A stretch of DNA of 23,357 bases from Anaerolineales bacterium UBA1429 (lineage in GTDB: Bacteria; Chloroflexota; Anaerolineae; UBA1429): assembly GCA_002329325.1 (NCBI GenBank), contig DCTX01000024.1, positions 1 through 23,357 on the forward strand. Reading direction: 5' to 3'. Below are positions 23,313 through 23,357 of the stretch, piece after piece (the stretch's first letter is position 1; each line of letters begins with the position of its first letter). Made by a program: the position numbers and the translations under genes. The notes beneath the pieces were generated by a model, which worked only from the letters and a program-made list of their open reading frames with translations, was not told where the DNA came from and ran no database searches.

Positions 23313-23340
23313 CCCCCTCCCCCGCGTGCGAGGGAGGGGG
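23313..23340. repeat. GC-rich palindrome, possibly a dispersed intergenic repeat
   Basis: CCCCCTCCC (23313-23321) and GGGAGGGGG (23332-23340) are perfect 9-bp arms around a CGCGTGCG-containing loop. A pyrimidine-rich CCCTCTCCCTCTT tract precedes it. This resembles the many-copy CCCTC/GAGGG palindromes between genes in Chloroflexota genomes. The copy number cannot be seen from one window. The rest of 23191-23357 holds no gene that I can support. Confidence 0.4.
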
Positions 23341-23357
23341 CGCAGAGCCGCGGTGTG

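Overview
The window is high-GC bacterial DNA, densely coded and mostly on the minus strand, with no rRNA, tRNA, CRISPR array or insertion sequence that I can recognise. It most resembles a Chloroflexota genome (Anaerolineae-like). The reasons are lipoproteins with Thr/Pro-rich PTPTPTP or YPAPGYPGPG linkers, a URO-D-like orphan methyltransferase, a secreted protein built from GSA-type repeats, and the GC-rich palindrome at the right end. This is an inference from protein style, not a taxonomic test. Promoters of ordinary TTGACA/TATAAT type (spacers 16-18) can be read upstream of most transcription units.

Layout. (1) 1-4257: minus-strand glycerol catabolism operon in the order zinc-dependent dehydrogenase, glycerol kinase (glpK), FAD glycerol-3-phosphate dehydrogenase with a BFD-type C-terminus, and the start of a second FAD oxidoreductase cut by the window edge. 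(2) 4258-6072: two-gene ABC exporter (ATPase, then ABC-2 permease), with a palindrome over its -10 box. (3) 6154-7347: plus-strand URO-D-like protein. (4) 7364-11577: minus operon of an MFS transporter and a HI0933/BaiN-type flavoprotein, divergent from a second, apparently paralogous MFS transporter whose promoter spacer holds an inverted repeat. (5) 11594-15247: a lipoprotein plus PEMT/ICMT-like membrane methyltransferase pair, preceded by an orphan thiamine-diphosphate (AHAS-like) enzyme. (6) 15471-18993: cell-surface cluster of a four-repeat secreted protein, a lipoprotein with a carboxypeptidase-regulatory-like domain, and a GT4 glycosyltransferase that seems to start at CTG. (7) 19018-22833: tight five-gene operon of TlpA-like lipoprotein thioredoxin, DUF2085 membrane protein, CcdA, TylF-like methyltransferase and zinc-ribbon SAM methyltransferase. 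(8) 22905-23190: CopZ-like metallochaperone under a promoter with a CsoR-type operator.

How the genes work together. Region 1 would take glycerol to glycerol-3-phosphate and then dihydroxyacetone phosphate. Region 7 reads as an extracytoplasmic thiol-reduction route, with CcdA passing electrons across the membrane to the TlpA-like lipoprotein; DUF2085 between them is the unexplained part, and the two methyltransferases are co-transcribed for unknown reasons. Regions 5 and 6 look like envelope decoration. The most interesting items are the TlpA-DUF2085-CcdA-methyltransferase operon, the CTG start with its hairpin and Shine-Dalgarno arrangement, the promoter-embedded palindromes, and the CsoR-like site.
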